NCBI RefSeq assembly: GCF_963678635.1
Contig: NC_087069.1
Location: 35,567,959-35,631,958 of the forward strand
Direction of reading: 5' to 3'
Source: Symsagittifera roscoffensis
Taxonomy: Eukaryota > Xenacoelomorpha > Acoela > Convolutidae
Length of the DNA: 64,000 nucleotides
Positions 51,901-62,140 of this stretch are shown here, in pieces. The position numbers and the translations under genes were made by a program. Every line of letters begins with the position of its first letter. Position 1 is the first letter of the stretch. Below the pieces are notes generated by a model. The model worked only from the letters and a program-made list of their open reading frames with translations, was not told the DNA's origin and made no database searches.

Positions 51901-54900
51901 ATGTGAAATACTCCAGCCAGAAATGTTCTTTTGTGACTCGTTGCTAAGAAAGATTAAAGTCTTTATCAATATTGAAGCACCTGTGTAGTTTTTCTTTGTA
52001 GCTCTAACCTCGGCTGAATGGGCTTATGTGTTATACATCAATCAACTCTTACGTTTTTTTTGGGATACCTCATTTTGCGTTTAAAATATCACTTCTGAAT
52101 ACAAAGCTTCTTCCCATTTTCGTGTATGGAATAATTATGGGAATGGTGAGTTTTTCTGCTTCCAATGCCATTAAATGTAAGCAAGACTTCCAATAGAATG
52201 TAGATGTTTGTGCATGTCCTGCTTATTAAAAAAAGTACGCTCGTTAAAGTAGCAAGTTTAGGGGTATGGGATTAGGGTTAGGAATTCGAACCCCGGCAAT
52301 CCAAAGGATCCCGCCATTGTACTTCTTAAGCACATCTTTTTGCTGTCTGACCTCAAATTTTTCTAAATATTTGTTCTCCAATATATAAAAAGACTGCTCG
52401 TACCAGGGCGAAGCCCTGAATATTCCGACTGTGTGTTAAGGTCGATGGCGTAGTGTTCATTTTAAAAAGCAATTGACAAATGTTTAAAAAGTTGTAAATT
52501 TTTTGAAAATTAACCTCCGTAAAGTGATATATTTCGCATATAGAAAAGTTTTGAATACTTTAAATAGTGTGCCTCAACTCAATTTGGAACGGTTTCCGAG
52601 ACGGATAAATTATCCACCCGCTTACGTGTTAAAAGCATGAAATATATCGCGCAATATGTTTCCTCATATGACCAATTTTGCAATCTTTAAACCGCCACAA
52701 ATTGACAAAAAATGATCACAGGTAACATATTTTAAATTTGAGCTCAGGAAAACAACACCTTCGATTGATATAAGTAAAATTCCGTCAAAAATTGCCAAAT
52801 AAAAAGTCAAAATTGCCAAGAGAAGAACCAACCAACCCAAGCACACATATTCTTTAAATTTCTTCGAAAGCTTACAGGGTACCCCAGCATGGGGGCCAGT
52901 TGAGAGAAAGAGAAATTTTTTTGCAGTTTTGGCGTCTATCACCTCCCAAAATATGGGCTCTCTACGGTTACTATAAGTTAAAAAGTGATGATTTTCAAAA
53001 AATCATTTCAAAATGCAGACAAATAGGATGAAATTATGCCGACGCTTTAAAATTTACGAAATTGTTAAACGAGCTATTGCATATAAATTTTTAACTACAT
53101 TCGCTTTGTTAAAATTACTGCAAATTATTTGATTTTTTGCATGGATATCGCGATGTTTCTTTGACCCTGGTTCTGTGTCCCACCTTAGCCTTCAAATTTT
53201 TAAACTTCTGATTCGTGGAGTCCAACATTAAATCTTTAGAAAGGCGCAGAGGCTTAAGTGGCTGCCTTGAAATAGTATGGTTACTCCGAGATGCCAACCT
53301 TCAGTTCAACGGCGTTTGTTGTTCAGATCAAATCTTCTGCCGCTTCTTGGGAATGGTTCCAGAGACTCATAGGTAACAGGGGCTGCCTACTGTTTATTCC
53401 TGTTTCCTTTTTTGTAACTTCTCTGGAAGTATAGTGCAAGTATAGACTTTTTTAAAACCAGTAAAAATACTTGGCAGAGGTAAAACAAACAGACTTGGAT
53501 CCAATATGAATGTGAAAGAATCTGGATCTGCATATGTGAAAGCATTGACGGCTGCCGGTTCAAAATCAAGAAAACTCATTGATGGCTGGGCATTGTTCGA
53601 GACAATATCAATAGCTTTCAGGAACTTTGCATATGTCTGTTCAGTTTTATTAGGAAATTGGACAAGGATAACTGAACTGCTTTTTTTCGTCTCTTTTCCG
53701 GAGTCAAGTGGATAGTATACTGCTACCGAGCGATAATCGTTTGCTGCCTGGTCTCTTTTCAGTGGATGCATGATCTAGTTCGCTTCAATTTTTACCGGAC
53801 TATCATCGTGGCTGTGTTCGTTTTTGGTAGATGCCATTCCTTCTCCAGCTGTTACGACAAGCATTCGGCTTTTTTGTGATCTGTATCTTGCGCATCTCCA
53901 TTGTTCAGTTGTTGTTTATTGTTTGCTTTTGAGAAATCGTGTCCGTCAATAATGAGCGTTCTTTTGAGTTGTTGAGATTTTCCCCCACGTAATTTTACTC
54001 ATAATAATTCAGTTGTTTGTTTGCAGAAAAAAGGTTGACGCAATGACCCAAAGTAAAAATGCCAGTGTTTTCTGTCTCAATACCGATCATTGCCGAAGTT
54101 GTGCGATTAAATGACAAAAATTGTTTTAGATGATATTTGACGCTCAACTTAGACTATTTCGTGTTAGTTTTCTATCAGTTCTCTCGAGTTAGTTTTCTAT
54201 CAGTTCTCAGAAAGATCTTTTTACCATTAGCACTTGCTGGTCCTAAAGTATACCCGATTTGAGCTTCAATTAATAAACTAGAAGTGTTAATTGTGGGACA
54301 AAACGGCATAGGACAAGCTGTCATATGGGGCAAGTTGGCACATTACAAGTTTCATGTGGGGCAATTTAGTATAAGGCAAGTTGACATAGGGTCATTTGTC
54401 CTGAATAGAACTGACACCGAATATTGTTCCACCGTCCATCCCATTATTTGCTATGACTATTTGAAATGTTCGCAGTGTGAACATTTGTCTTTTATCGAAT
54501 TTATTTAGCCATGTGTATGTCAGGCAAAAAAATGTTGGAGAATCTTAATTACTAAGTTTTGCTTTTAGCTTCTAAGTCTTGAAAGTATTCATGGTACATT
54601 GACGATAGCTCTAGTATTTATTCAGTTTTTTCGCGAAATAGTTATTTATCTTCATTTTTTGGATCAACCGTACAACCCCCTCTCTCCCCCCCCACCCTAA
54701 GTGACCAACCGTAGAATCCCCCCAGCCACGTAATAAATTTGAAAAATATTTCTGTTTAATGTATGCATTTCAAACGAACGCGCTCATGGAATTGGTTGCC
54801 ACAATTTTTATGTGGAATTGCATTTGAATGCTGTTAATAACCTAAACTAACGTATTTAAATCAATTTTCTCAATATAAACTTTTTTCTATAAATCTAAGG

Positions 54901-55492
54901 TATACTCAAAGTTATTTCCTGAAAAATCCATATTTTCTCCCCCCTAAATCAATTTGGGCGGTAAATTGCACAGTTGATGTTTTTTTATAACTGTGATTGC
55001 AGTTTGTGCAATGTTTTTGAGTATTGTTTCAATTCTGCCTCTGATCAAAAAAAACTGAAAGCTCCATCAAAGATATATATTTTTTAAAGTTTCTGTACAG
55101 TTTATGAAAAACAGCCCTTATCAATATTTTATATTTCATCAGCTTTGGAAATACAGTTTCCGGACAGTTAAAGCGCAAATTTTGAATAATTTGAAAAAAT
55201 TCATATGCTAATCATGTTAAAATTTGTTCTCAGTCAAACACTTAGCAAAAAAGTAAATTTGTTTCATTATAGTTTGTTCGTTGTGATTCTTTTTTGATTC
55301 GCAATTTTTATTGAAGCTCCCCTTCGGTTAAATGTATATTTTTGTTTTCTCAGCAAAACTCTGGCTGTATATTTAGCTCACACAGAACTGGGCGGCAGTC
55401 AGATTGTTCTGTTTGGTCGATCTCTTGGAGGAGCAGTGGCTATACATTCTGCTACTAGCCAGTCGCTCCTCAATCTCGACAAAATATCCAAG
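45805..55492 (+). CDS. ABHD13: ABHD13-like alpha/beta hydrolase, exons 1-4 (3' end outside window)
   Basis: Exons: 45805-45996, 46225-46360, 51074-51253, 55377-55492, joined by GT-AG introns in matching phases (0, 1, 1, 0). The product starts with a hydrophobic N-terminus (about residues 8-50, probably a membrane anchor) and DILLYH...SRLYVQ. Next are the oxyanion-loop motif YLHGNAGNIGHRLPN, the RGYGKS block and the nucleophile elbow GRSLGGA. These are signatures of ABHD13, a single-pass serine hydrolase of the BEM46 group. Aspartate and histidine of the catalytic triad lie in later exons beyond 64000. With the exon 4 acceptor at 55377, spacing from GLYLD to GRS is 30 residues, as I recall for the vertebrate protein. 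A second exon 3-4 pair follows. Confidence 0.88.
46225..46360 (+). CDS. ABHD13: ABHD13-like exon 2
   Basis: The acceptor TTTTAG precedes 46225 and the donor is TATAG|GTACAT. It encodes SLSLQTPKHAIGGVDNIQ..., the strand region before the HGNAGN loop, and ends one base into a valine codon completed by exon 3. Confidence 0.8.
46800..47105 (-). mobile_element. tRNA-derived SINE
   Basis: On the minus strand, 47105-47030 reads like a tRNA: TGGCTGAGACGCTCGG (A box), CCTTAAACACAAGG (anticodon-arm-like) and GGTTCGAATCCC (perfect B box, about 47058-47047), ending near CGGTCAC. A body of about 200 bp follows (GGCGGGGACCCAGTTAGATC...), ending near 46810. At 46806-46860 a second tRNA-like piece, GGAGATAATGCGGTTGCC plus GGTCTGGGGTTCGGG, is on plus. 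The acceptor stem does not close well, so it is a SINE head and not a tRNA gene. Confidence 0.6.
48745..48888 (+). repeat. LTR fragment related to element C
   Basis: It aligns with the last ~130 bases of element C's LTR, sharing GTAGAGACGGTGAAAAACA and GACGCTAGCCA and ending ...GGGCTTATGTTATA against ...GGGCGAATGTTACA. The upstream LTR boundary is not identifiable. It is probably a degraded solo LTR of a sister family, in the same orientation as C. Confidence 0.65.
49440..49512 (+). mobile_element. tRNA-Val-like SINE head
   Basis: AGCCTGGAGGTAATGCAGTT, then GCCTTTACACGCGG (an anticodon arm like that of tRNA-Val) and GGGTTTCGACTCCCGACCGG (T arm with B box). It resembles the plus-strand piece at 46806. 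It lacks a paired acceptor stem, so I read it as a SINE fragment. Confidence 0.5.
51074..51253 (+). CDS. ABHD13: ABHD13-like exon 3 (copy 1)
   Basis: Acceptor TTTTTAG, donor GAA|GTAAGG. It encodes VYLHGNAGNIGHRLPN (oxyanion loop), the strand NVLLVEYRGYGKSTGS and GLYLDAKAAINFIR. It ends one base into a codon. This is the best-conserved part of the protein. Confidence 0.88.
53394..53860 (-). pseudogene. MULE transposase relic with FLYWCH end (copy 1)
   Basis: On the minus strand, a frame from 53771 contains FPNKTEQTYAKFLKAID followed by PSMSFLDFEPAAVNAF, the first catalytic-aspartate region of MULE transposases. Upstream in the same frame, past a stop, EHSHDDSPVKIEA (about 53835-53797) resembles the histidine end of a FLYWCH finger, which often precedes MULE domains. 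The frame ends at 53394 before the later catalytic residues. It is a dead intronic fragment. Confidence 0.6.
54293..54404 (+). repeat. degenerate GGGGCAAGTTGGCACA-type short repeat (copy 1)
   Basis: About five imperfect units of 17-25 bp: GGGACAAAACGGCATAGGAC, AAGCTGTCATATGGGGC, AAGTTGGCACATTACAAG, GGGGCAATTTAGTATAAGGC and AAGTTGACATAGGGTCATTT. The same block lies in copy 2 at about 60539-60650. Confidence 0.55.
55377..55492 (+). CDS. ABHD13: ABHD13-like exon 4 (copy 1)
   Basis: Acceptor TATATTTAG, donor AAG|GTCAGA. It encodes HTELGGSQIVLFGRSLGG (nucleophile serine in GRSLGG) and continues to LLNLDKISK in phase 0. The acceptor was chosen because it matches exon 3's phase and the family's spacing. 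Confidence 0.82.
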
Positions 55493-57317
55493 GTCAGAAT
55501 AAGCTGTTTCATAAGATTATTTTGTAAAGAGAGCTAATTAAAAACCGACCCGACAGAATTAAGTTTTAAAAAGTTTTTGCCATTTTTAATCAAATTTTCC
55601 ATTTTCCAGTTTTAAATTTTTAGGCGACATTCATTTTATGAAGTGATCTATGGATGCAAAAATTTTCTGAAATAGGCTTTTTTTAAAAGTAATTCTGTCC
55701 TTCCCAGCGTTTTGCTACTTTAGTTGTTAATCTCAAATTATTGTCAATATTGCTGAGATTGAGTACATTATACGATCAAAAAGTTAGCAAGTTTTTGACA
55801 TAATTTATGCGTTCTCAAGTACGGAAAAACAATTTCTGGAGGTCATGAGAGCCATTTTGGTGCCAACGTTTAAGAAAATTTGTAGACCCAAAGTTTTACT
55901 CATTCAGTTTTTCCCAGTAGCATTATCGGTCATATTGTTTGCTTGTGTATAGGAAGTGCAACTTCGCCTCTGTGTAAACTTTTGTACTTGATTTACTGGA
56001 TTTTTTACAATCTGGTTGGAACAATTGATGAGAAAGAAATGGCACATTTTCAGCAGTCTTCTGGCTGTCTTTTAGGCGGTCATGCGTTTTATAGAGAGTT
56101 ACAAAAAGTTCAGGCAGGCAGAATTAATTAAAAAGAGCAGTCAGTGCATGTTAACTGAATTTTGCATGCAATTTTGATATTTCGGGCAATCTTGATAAAA
56201 ATTTGGTCTGAAACACTTGCTTTTGCATGCACAGTTTTTCCAAAAAGGATTAATTGCTCTCTTTATATCATTTTATCTATCCGAATTTGTTTGCCCGAAC
56301 TTTTTATTTAATTTTGTCTGTTGAGCATAAGGGTGTTAGTTAAAGCCATTCAAAGAGTGATAAAGCCATATATTTTTTTACTTAGAGTCATATAAGTTTT
56401 TTCATAAAACAAGTCTGTTTTTTTTTCCTTGCGTTCATTGACTTTTTCCAACTGTCTGTTGGCTTAATTTTTCAGAGTCGATGAACGTAGTGAAAAATCT
56501 TTTTTTTAGTTCAGGATGATTTTTTTCCAGGAAAAGTCTAAAATTAGTTCACGCTCAGACTTGATTTTTTACGGTTTTACTTATGATTTCATGTTTGGCT
56601 TTTGGTTTCTTGTTAAGTTCAGTATATTCCCTTTGTTTAAAGGAAAGCAAAGTCAACTGTGGAACAGTAAAAGTGTAAAGATCAGAATCAGCTTCTATTT
56701 TCGAAAGTCGATTCTTATCGTTTTTTTTTTTTCAAATTGAGTATAAAAAATTCAAACATGATTCTTTTCGAAATTCAAATAGCTTCAAAGCCATAGAATT
56801 CTTACTTTGAATTTTGAAAGTTTGATTTCAAGTTTTTTTTTGAATTCTTGACTATTTTTCAACTGTCTATTGCCTAAGATGGTTATATTGTTGTAGTTGC
56901 TTACAAACCTTGTTTGAAAACGAATCTTTTTATGATGGAGTTTCGGAAGCTCAAATTTTGCCGGACAATTTTTTTGGGTCAACAAATTTTTAACCAAGTC
57001 TTGTCTGTTAAGTTAACACTTGATAATTGTGTTGATGGTAATTCAAAACGGGCGATTGCATTCTCTAAAAAAAATTTTTTACAACTCTGTAGAGAAAAAC
57101 TCTGTTGATGTTTTTTAATGCTTGCGATTTCTTTTTTTTTGTCTATTTTTCGACTACGCGACTTACGTCTCGTCTCGTTTTCTTCCGGATAGCTGTCGTG
57201 CTTTTTGTGTTTTGCACATGCCATCTGTGATGTTTGTTCATGCGTGTTGTTAGCATCTGTGATATTTCTTAGTGTTTGTTGTTAGCATCTGTTATATTTG
57301 TTCATGTGTGTTTTTAG

Positions 57318-57497
57318 TGTACCTGCATGGCAACGCAGGCAACATCGGACACCGCCTGCCCAATGCGACTGAGATGGTGGCGAAGCTGAAGTGCAATGTG
57401 CTTCTGGTTGAATACAGGGGATACGGCAAGAGCACTGGGAATCCCTCTGAATATGGACTGTACTTGGACGCAAAGGCAGCTATCAATTTCATCAGAA
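57318..57497 (+). CDS. ABHD13: duplicated ABHD13-like exon 3 (copy 2)
   Basis: Splice sites and length (180 nt) are conserved. Four base differences from 51074-51253: three silent (CTA/CTT, GGT/GGA, GCT/GCA) and one giving S to N in GKSTGSPSE. All motifs (HGNAGN, RGYGKS) are intact, so this is a usable exon and not an eroded copy. Confidence 0.82.
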
Positions 57498-59639
57498 GTA
57501 AGTTGATACCATATAGGGAAATATTCATGGAAAACTATAGATATACTCATACCATAACTTCCGATACATTTTAACTTGAAGGAGTAGTTATGCTGGCCTG
57601 AAGCGACATCTGATTCCATCTTTTAAACGAAACTAACCGATAGGTGTGTTAATAGCGAGGATCTTCTGACTATAGTTTTAATTTTTTTTTGATCTTTTGG
57701 GCAGCAAATGGTTAATAATACTATCTTTCTAGTTCTTTGGGAACTTGTTTTTTGTTCATTTTGAGATGATTTCGGTAGATTTTGACCAAGTCACTACTTT
57801 TTCGGCGACCAGTTGGTAACTCTGATACTATGAATGATTTCGAATAACACTAGTAACCTAAGTAAATTGAGCATCAAGATTTACATTGTTTTTTTGTTGC
57901 AATAGCGATTCACTGGTTAAAAGTTTGTCTGGAAACGGAATTGTCTTTTGTGACACTGAGAGTATTTTTTCAACTATCTTTTTGTGATACCAAATCACGA
58001 CTTTAAAATGCTTCAACAAATTTTGCTCATAGGAACTGTCTTTGTGATGTCTACTTTAGCGTTGACAAATACACATCAGACCATAGTCACACCTGAGCAC
58101 AACAACAGCCAGTTATGAGATTACTGATAGTTTCCTGTAACAAGAATGTGAAATACTCCAGTCAGAAATGTTCTTTTGTGACTCGTTGCTAAGAAAGATT
58201 AAAGTCTTTATCAATATTGAAGCACCTGTGTAGTTTTTCTTTGTAGCTCTAACCTCGGCTGAATGGGCTTATGTGTTATACATCAATCAACTCTTACGTT
58301 TTTTTTTGGGATACCTCATTTTGCGTTTAAAATATCACTTCTGAATACAAAGCTTCTTCCCATTTTCGTGTATGGAATAATTATGGGAATGGTGAGTTTT
58401 TCTGCTTCCAATGCCATTAAATGTAAGCAAGACTTCCAATAGAATGCAGATGTTTGTGCATGTCCTGCTTATTAAAAAAAGTACGCTCGTTAAAGTAGCA
58501 AGTTTAGGGGTATGGGATTAGGGTTAGGAATTCGAACCCCGGCAATCCAAAGGATCCCGCCATTGTACTTCTTAAGCACATCTTTTTGCTGTCTGACCTC
58601 AAATTTTTCTAAATATTTGTTCTCCAATATATAAAAAGACTGCTCGTACCAGGGCGAAGCCCTGAATATTCCGACTGTGTGTTAAGGTCGATGGCGTAGT
58701 GTTCATTTTAAAAAGCAATTGACAAATGTTTAAAAAGTTGTAAATTTTTTGAAAATTAACCTCCGTAAAGTGATATATTTCGCATATAGAAAAGTTTTGA
58801 ATACTTTAAATAGTGTGCCTCAACTCAATTTGGAACGGTTTCCGAGACGGATAAATTATCCACCCGCTTACGTGTTAAAAGCATGAAATATATCGCGCAA
58901 TATGTTTCCTCATATGACCAATTTTGCAATCTTTAAACCGCCACAAATTGACAAAAAATGATCACAGGTAACATATTTTAAATTTGAGCTCAGGAAAACA
59001 ACACCTTCGAATGATATAAGTAAAATTCCGTCAAAAATTGCCAATTAAAAAGTCAAAATTGCCAAGAGAAGAACCAACCAACCCAAGCACACATATTCTT
59101 TAAATTTCTTCGAAAGCTTACAGGGTACCCCAGCATGGGGGCCAGTTGAGAGAAAGAGAAATTTTTTTGCAGTTTTGGCGTCTATCACCTCCCAAAATAT
59201 GGGCTCTCTACGGTTACTATAAGTTAAAAAGTGATGATTTTCAAAAAATCATTTCAAAATGCAGACAAATAGGATGAAATTATGCCGACGCTTTAAAATT
59301 TACGAAATTGTTAAACGAGCTATTGCATATAAATTTTTAACTACATTCGCTTTGTTAAAATTACTGCAAATTATTTGATTTTTTGCATGGATATCGCGAT
59401 GTTTCTTTGACCCTGGTTCTGTGTCCCACCTTAGCCTTCAAATTTTTAAACTTCTGATTCGTGGAGTCCAACATTAAATCTTTAGAAAGGCGCAGAGGCT
59501 TAAGTGGCTGCCTTGAAATAGTATGGTTACTCCGAGATGCCAACCTTCAGTTCAACGGCGTTTGTTGTTCAGATCAAATCTTCTGCCGCTTATTGGGAAT
59601 GGTTCCAGAGACTCATAGGTAACAGGGGCTGCCTACTGT

Positions 59640-60106
59640 TTATTCCTGTTTCCTTTTTTGTAACTTCTCTGGAAGTATAGTGCAAGTATAGACTTTTTTA
59701 AAACCAGTAAAAATACTTGGCAGAGGTAAAATAAACAGACTTGGATCCAATATGAATGTGAAAGAATCTGGATCTGCATATGTGAAAGCATTGACGGCTG
59801 CCGGTTCAAAATCAAGAAAACTCATTGATGGCTGGGCATTGTTCGAGACAATATCAATAGCTTTCAGGAACTTTGCATATGTCTGTTCAGTTTTATTAGG
59901 AAATTGGACAAGGATAACTGAACTGCTTTTTTTCGTCTCTTTTCCGGAGTCAAGTGGATAGTATACTGCTACCGAGCGATAATCGTTTGCTGCCTGGTCT
60001 CTTTTCAGTGGATGCATGATCTAGTTCGCTTCAATCTTTACCGGACTATCATCGTGGCTGTGTTCGTTTTTGGTAGATGCCATTCCTTCTCCAGCTGTTA
60101 CGACAA
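59640..60106 (-). pseudogene. MULE transposase relic (copy 2)
   Basis: Duplicate of 53394-53860 at +6,246, almost identical. It was carried along by the segmental duplication, so it is not an independent insertion. Confidence 0.6.
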
Positions 60107-60921
60107 GCATTCGGCTTTTTTGTGATCTGTATCTTGCGCATCTCCATTGTTCAGTTGTTGTTTATTGTTTGCTTTTGAGAAATCGTGTCCGTCAATAATG
60201 AGCGTTCTTTTGAGTTGTTGAGATTTTCCCCCACGTAATTTTACTCATAATAATTCAGTTGTTTGTTTGCAGAAAAAAGGTTGACGCAATGACCCAAAGT
60301 AAAAATGCCAGTGTTTTCTGTCTCAATACCGATCATTGCCGAAGTTGTGCGATTAAATGACAAAAATTGTTTTAGATGATATTTGACGCTCAACTTAGAC
60401 TATTTCGTGTTAGTTTTCTATCAGTTCTCTCGAGTTAGTTTTCTATCAGTTCTCAGAAAGATCTTTTTACCATTAGCACTTGCTGGTCCTAAAGTATACC
60501 CGATTTGAGCTTCAATTAATAAACTAGAAGTGTTAATTGTGGGACAAAACGGCATAGGACAAGCTGTCATATGGGGCAAGTTGGCACATTACAAGTTTCA
60601 TGTGGGGCAATTTAGTATAAGGCAAGTTGACATAGGGTCATTTGTCCTGAATAGAACTGACACCGAATATTGTACCACCGTCCATCCCATTATTTGCTAT
60701 GACTATTTGAAATGTTCGCAGTGTGAACATTTGTCTTTTATCGAATTTATTTAGCCATGTGTTTGTCAGGCAAAAAAATGTTGGAGAATCTTAATTACTA
60801 AGTTTTGCTTTTAGCTTCTAAGTCTTGAAAGTATTCATGGTACATTGACGATAGCTCTAGTATTTATTCAGTTTTTTCGCGAAATAGTTATTTATCTTCA
60901 TTTTTTGGATCAACCGTACAA

Positions 60922-60950
60922 CCCCCTCTCTCCCCCCCCCCCCCACCCTA
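60922..60950 (+). repeat. poly-C tract differing in length between copies
   Basis: CTCTCTC followed by a run of about 14 C here, against about 8 in copy 1 (near 54685). It is a slippage-prone tract useful for telling the copies apart. Confidence 0.7.
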
Positions 60951-61628
60951 AGTGACCAACCGTAGAATCCCCCCAGCCACGTAATAAATTTGAAAAATAT
61001 TTCTGTTTAATGTATGCATTTCAAACGAACGCGCTCATGGAATTGGTTGCCACAATTTTTATGTGGAATTGCATTTGAATGCTGTTAATAACCTAAACTA
61101 ACGTATTTAAATCAATTTTCTCAATATAAACTTTTTTCTATAAATCTAAGGTATACTCAAAGTTATTTCCTGAAAAATCCATATTTTCTCCCCCCTAAAT
61201 CAATTTGGGCGGTAAATCGCACAGTTGATGTTTTTTTATAACTGTGATTGCAGTTTGTGCAATGTTTTTGAGTATTGTTTCAATTCTGCCTCTGATCAAA
61301 AAAAAACTGAAAGCTCCATCAAAGATATATATTTTTTAAAGTTTCTGTACAGTTTATGAAAAACAGCCCTTATCAATATTTTATATTTCATCAGTTTTGG
61401 AAATACAGTTTCCGGACAGTTAAAGCGCAAATTTTGAATAATTTGAAAAAATTCATATGCTAATCATGTTAAAATTTGTTCTCAGTCAAACACTTAGCAA
61501 AAAAAGTAAATGTGTTTCAATATAGTTTGTCGTTATAATTCACTTTTGAATCGCAATTTTTATTGAAGCTCCCCTTCGGTTAAATGTATATTTTTGTTTT
61601 CTCAGCAAAACTCTGGCTGTATATTTAG

Positions 61629-61744
61629 CTCACACAGAACTGGGCGGCAGTCAGATTGTTCTGTTTGGTCGATCTCTTGGAGGAGCAGTGGCTATACATT
61701 CTGCTACTAGCCAGTCGCTCCTCAATCTCGACAAAACATCCAAG
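61629..61744 (+). CDS. ABHD13: duplicated ABHD13-like exon 4 (copy 2)
   Basis: Same acceptor (TATATTTAG) and donor (AAG|GTCAGA) as 55377-55492, with one base change giving DKTSK in place of DKISK. GRSLGG is intact. Confidence 0.82.
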
Positions 61745-62140
61745 GTCAGAATAAGCTGTTTCATAAGATTATTTTGTAAAGAGAGCTAATTAAAAACCGA
61801 CCCGACAGAAATAAGTTTTAAAAAGTTTTTGCCATTTTTGATCAAATTTTCCATTTTCCAGTTTTGAATTTTTAGGCGACATTCATTTTATGAAGTGATC
61901 TATGGATGCAAAAATTTTCTGAAGTAGGCTTTTTTTAAAAGTAATTCTGTCCTTCCCAGCGTTTTGCTACTTTAGTAGTTAATGTCAAATTATTGTCAAT
62001 ATTGCTGAGATTGAGTACATTATACGATCAAAAAGTTAGCAAGTTTTTGACATAATTTATGCGTTCTCAAGTACGGGAAAACAATTTCTGGAGGTAATGA
62101 GAGCCATTTTGGTGCCAACGTTTTAGTGCTGTCCAGAATG

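Larger units (their letters stand above)
51254..55376 (+). other. intron 3 of the ABHD13-like gene
   Basis: A 4.1-kb intron. It contains a B-box-like GGTTCGAATTC on minus at about 52280, a MULE relic on minus (53394-53860), a short degenerate repeat (54293-54404) and a C-rich tract (54676-54703). Nothing else was recognised. An alternative AG at 55353 would give a stop within eight codons in the phase set by exon 3. Confidence 0.6.
49727..55871 (+). repeat. tandem duplication, copy 1
   Basis: The unit starts GCAACTTCGCCTCTGTGTAA and repeats at 55958 (offset 6,231, drifting to 6,246 by internal indels). It contains exon 3, intron 3 with the MULE relic, exon 4 and the beginning of intron 4. 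By eye the first 2.3 kb differs from copy 2 by a few percent, whereas 52.2-54.7 kb is almost identical. Confidence 0.9.
55958..62123 (+). repeat. tandem duplication, copy 2
   Basis: It repeats 49727-55871 in the same order and orientation, including exons 3 and 4 and the MULE relic. The boundary with copy 1 is at about 55872-55957, a short non-duplicated spacer. The right boundary is at 62123, where it diverges just after GGTGCCAACGTTT. Confidence 0.9.

Noticed and set aside
52262-52320. tRNA gene from TTCGAACCCC (minus-strand B box)
   Set aside because: No A box or cloverleaf pairing; it recurs only as part of the segmental duplication. At most a SINE remnant.
53506-53715. Plus-strand frame in intron 3 (and its copy at 59752)
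   Set aside because: It is the shadow of the minus-strand MULE fragment, which carries the recognisable motif.
55353-55376. Exon 4 acceptor at the upstream CTCAG
   Set aside because: With exon 3's phase it gives an in-frame stop within eight codons, and it would lengthen the GLYLD-to-GRS spacing beyond the family's usual.
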